DNA of 64,000 bases. Origin: Deinococcus marmoris (GTDB lineage Bacteria; Deinococcota; Deinococci; Deinococcales; Deinococcaceae). The notes under the pieces were generated by a model, which saw nothing but the letters and a program-made list of their open reading frames with translations, was not told where the DNA came from and searched no databases. Below, one piece after another: positions 62,866 to 64,000 of the stretch. Made by a program: the position numbers and the translations under genes. The first letter of the stretch is position 1. The number at the start of each line of letters is the position of its first letter. The DNA is taken from the NCBI RefSeq assembly GCF_001949125.1, contig NZ_MSTI01000044.1, positions 1-64,000 of the forward strand, given 5' to 3'.

Positions 62866-63780
62866 ATGACCAAGGACAGCAACCCCCCCGTGAAGAACCA
62901 GTACGAGATGCGCGATCCCCAGACCCAGTACCCGCGCCCGCCCTTTCCCAAACAGCCGCAGAACGCGCCGGGACTGGCCGAGAAAATGGACCCCACCCCG
63001 GACCACGGCGAGGACAGCTACGTGGGCTTTGGCCGCCTGAAGGGCCGCAAGGCGCTGATCACCGGGGCCGACTCGGGGATCGGACGGGCCGTCGCCATCG
63101 CGTTTGCGCGGGAAGGCGCAGACGTGGCGCTGAACTACCTGAAGGTAGAGGACTCTGACGCCGAGGAAGTCATCAAACTGATCGAGGCCGCCGGGCAAAA
63201 AGCGGTGGTCATTCCCGGTGACCTCAGGGACGAGGCGTTCTGCAAGGAACTGGTCCAGAAAGCCGTGGACGGCCTGGGCGGGCTGGACATTCTGGTCAGC
63301 AACGCGGGCAAGCAGACGGCGGTGGACGATATTGCCGACATCACCACCGAGCAGTTCGACGACACCATGAAGACCAACATCTACGCCATGTTCTGGATCA
63401 CGCAGGCGGCGCTGCCGCACCTGAAGCCGGGGTCCACCATCATCAATACGACCTCGATTCAGGCCACCCAGCCGTCCAGGAACCTGCTGGACTACGCCAT
63501 GACCAAGGCCGCCATCGCCAATTTCACGGGCGGCCTCGCCAAGCAGGTGGCTGAGAAAGGGATTCGCGTGAACGCCGTGGCCCCCGGCCCGTACTGGACG
63601 GCCTTGCAACCCAGCGGCGGACAGCCACAGGACAAGATTCCCACCTTCGGCGAGCAGACTCCGCTGGGCCGCCCCGGACAGCCCGCCGAGATCGCGCCGC
63701 TGTACGTGCTGCTGGCCTCGCAGGAGTCGAGCTACATGACCGGGAACGTGTACGCCAGTACCGGGGGAACGCTCTACTAG
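62866..63780 (+). CDS. SDR-family oxidoreductase with N-terminal extension
   Basis: A 304-residue short-chain dehydrogenase. An approximately 45-residue Pro/Gln-rich extension precedes the Rossmann fold with [18 protein letters not shown], catalytic Ser in NTTSIQATQ and Tyr-x3-Lys in YAMTKAA. The extension and sequence match the YghA/general-stress-protein-39 subgroup, often linked to stress or aldehyde metabolism. ATG at 62866 is chosen by family length; no Shine-Dalgarno is evident, and AAGACT lies 7 bp upstream. Confidence 0.92.
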   Translation: MTKDSNPPVKNQYEMRDPQTQYPRPPFPKQPQNAPGLAEKMDPTPDHGEDSYVGFGRLKGRKALITGADSGIGRAVAIAFAREGADVALNYLKVEDSDAEEVIKLIEAAGQKAVVIPGDLRDEAFCKELVQKAVDGLGGLDILVSNAGKQTAVDDIADITTEQFDDTMKTNIYAMFWITQAALPHLKPGSTIINTTSIQATQPSRNLLDYAMTKAAIANFTGGLAKQVAEKGIRVNAVAPGPYWTALQPSGGQPQDKIPTFGEQTPLGRPGQPAEIAPLYVLLASQESSYMTGNVYASTGGTLY

Positions 63781-63793
63781 ACCTTTAGAGACG

Positions 63794-63830
63794 AGAGGGC
63801 CGCGCAGCCATAAAGTCTGCACGGCTCTCT
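63794..63830 (+). terminator. Probable terminator of the SDR gene
   Basis: A 14-bp stem with one G-U pair and one mismatch (63794-63807 and 63817-63830) follows the stop by 13 bp. The T tract is poor. Confidence 0.55.
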
Positions 63831-63843
63831 TACGTTCTGCTGA

Positions 63844-64000
63844 ATGACTGCGCTGATAACGAACGCCGCCCACTTCGTCACTGAAGGGGGCGGCGTCTGG
63901 TCTGCGCTGAACGGACGATCACGCGGGGCGCAACCGGCGCAGAAGGGCGAGGAACTGCGGGCGCGGGCGGGGCAACTGCGGCGGGCGGGTTTCGCGGGCC
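63844..64000 (+). CDS. Possible start of a gene running off the right edge
   Basis: An open frame of 52 codons from ATG 63844 to the window end, with high third-position GC and a helical region (EELRARAGQLRRAGF). TACGTT lies exactly 7 bp before the ATG, the leaderless spacing seen elsewhere. The protein is too short to assign. A minus-strand frame ending at 63919 competes for the same bases. Confidence 0.35.
   Translation, partial: MTALITNAAHFVTEGGGVWSALNGRSRGAQPAQKGEELRARAGQLRRAGFAG

Noticed and set aside
63919..64000. Minus-strand C-terminal frame entering from the right edge, with a hairpin at 63863-63896 downstream
   Set aside because: The plus-strand frame has better leaderless spacing, and the minus-strand product is a low-complexity Pro/Arg string. 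Both remain uncertain because the window ends.

Overview
The window is high-GC bacterial chromosome that reads as Deinococcus. The lineage evidence is an alpha-aminoadipate/LysW-type lysine locus (lysU-zinc ribbon-lysW-lysX), a bacillithiol glycosyltransferase (bshA), a type-2 isoleucyl-tRNA synthetase behind a T-box, a CrtA-type carotenoid monooxygenase, and many genes with no Shine-Dalgarno sequence but a TANNNT box 6-8 nt before the start codon, the leaderless-mRNA arrangement known from Deinococcus. Most of the window is ordinary core chromosome. There is no prophage, CRISPR array or large island; the only mobile pieces are an ISAs1-type transposase end at the left edge and an HNH nuclease/tyrosine recombinase pair near 40 kb.

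Layout. 0-1.3 kb: transposase fragment, small unknown gene, tRNA-Ala(UGC). 1.3-9 kb: phosphotriesterase-like hydrolase divergent from an acyl-CoA synthetase, an ABC exporter, and a GH3 glycosidase with a PA14-like insertion. 9-16 kb: a PAS/GGDEF/EAL signalling protein, a vestigial phosphoesterase ORF, ScoAB CoA-transferase, PspA and a secreted protein. 16-24 kb: macrodomain protein and guanylate kinase, a lipoprotein hydrolase, then a minus-strand metal-resistance cluster (P-type ATPase, glutaredoxin-like protein, ArsR/CadC regulator, small membrane protein, ABC exporter). 24-26 kb: lysine biosynthesis cluster. 26-35 kb: oligoendopeptidase F, YbjN and RlpA proteins, Xaa-Pro aminopeptidase, sucCD, two tandem alpha/beta hydrolases. 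35-45 kb: hisS-aspS, a diacylglycerol-kinase-like protein, HNH plus recombinase, lnt, an atypical metallophosphoesterase, and an alanine-glyoxylate-type aminotransferase. 45-50 kb: a five-gene plus-strand operon for murein-peptide salvage (HAD phosphatase, M19 dipeptidase, SH3-NlpC/P60 endopeptidase, L-Ala-D/L-Glu epimerase, Gfo/Idh oxidoreductase). 50-57 kb: pdxST, rho, and the isoleucine T-box controlling a cupin gene and ileS. 57-64 kb: DegV/FakB, bshA, histidine phosphatase, crtA-like, uvrC, and an SDR oxidoreductase.

Most noteworthy signals: (1) LysW without any of its four zinc-binding cysteines, next to a separate LysW-like double zinc ribbon that has cysteines but no EDWGE tail; (2) an IleRS whose HIGH motif reads GIHH, the swapped signature associated with strong mupirocin resistance; (3) five dispersed copies of a ~40-bp palindromic repeat (TTTCACGA...TATCGTGAA...TTCACTT), mostly between convergent genes; (4) the isoleucine T-box with a DHCW cupin placed ahead of ileS; (5) the murein-peptide salvage operon; (6) a dyad operator overlapping the leaderless promoter of the metal ATPase. 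All homology calls are from recognisable motifs by eye; no database search was run.
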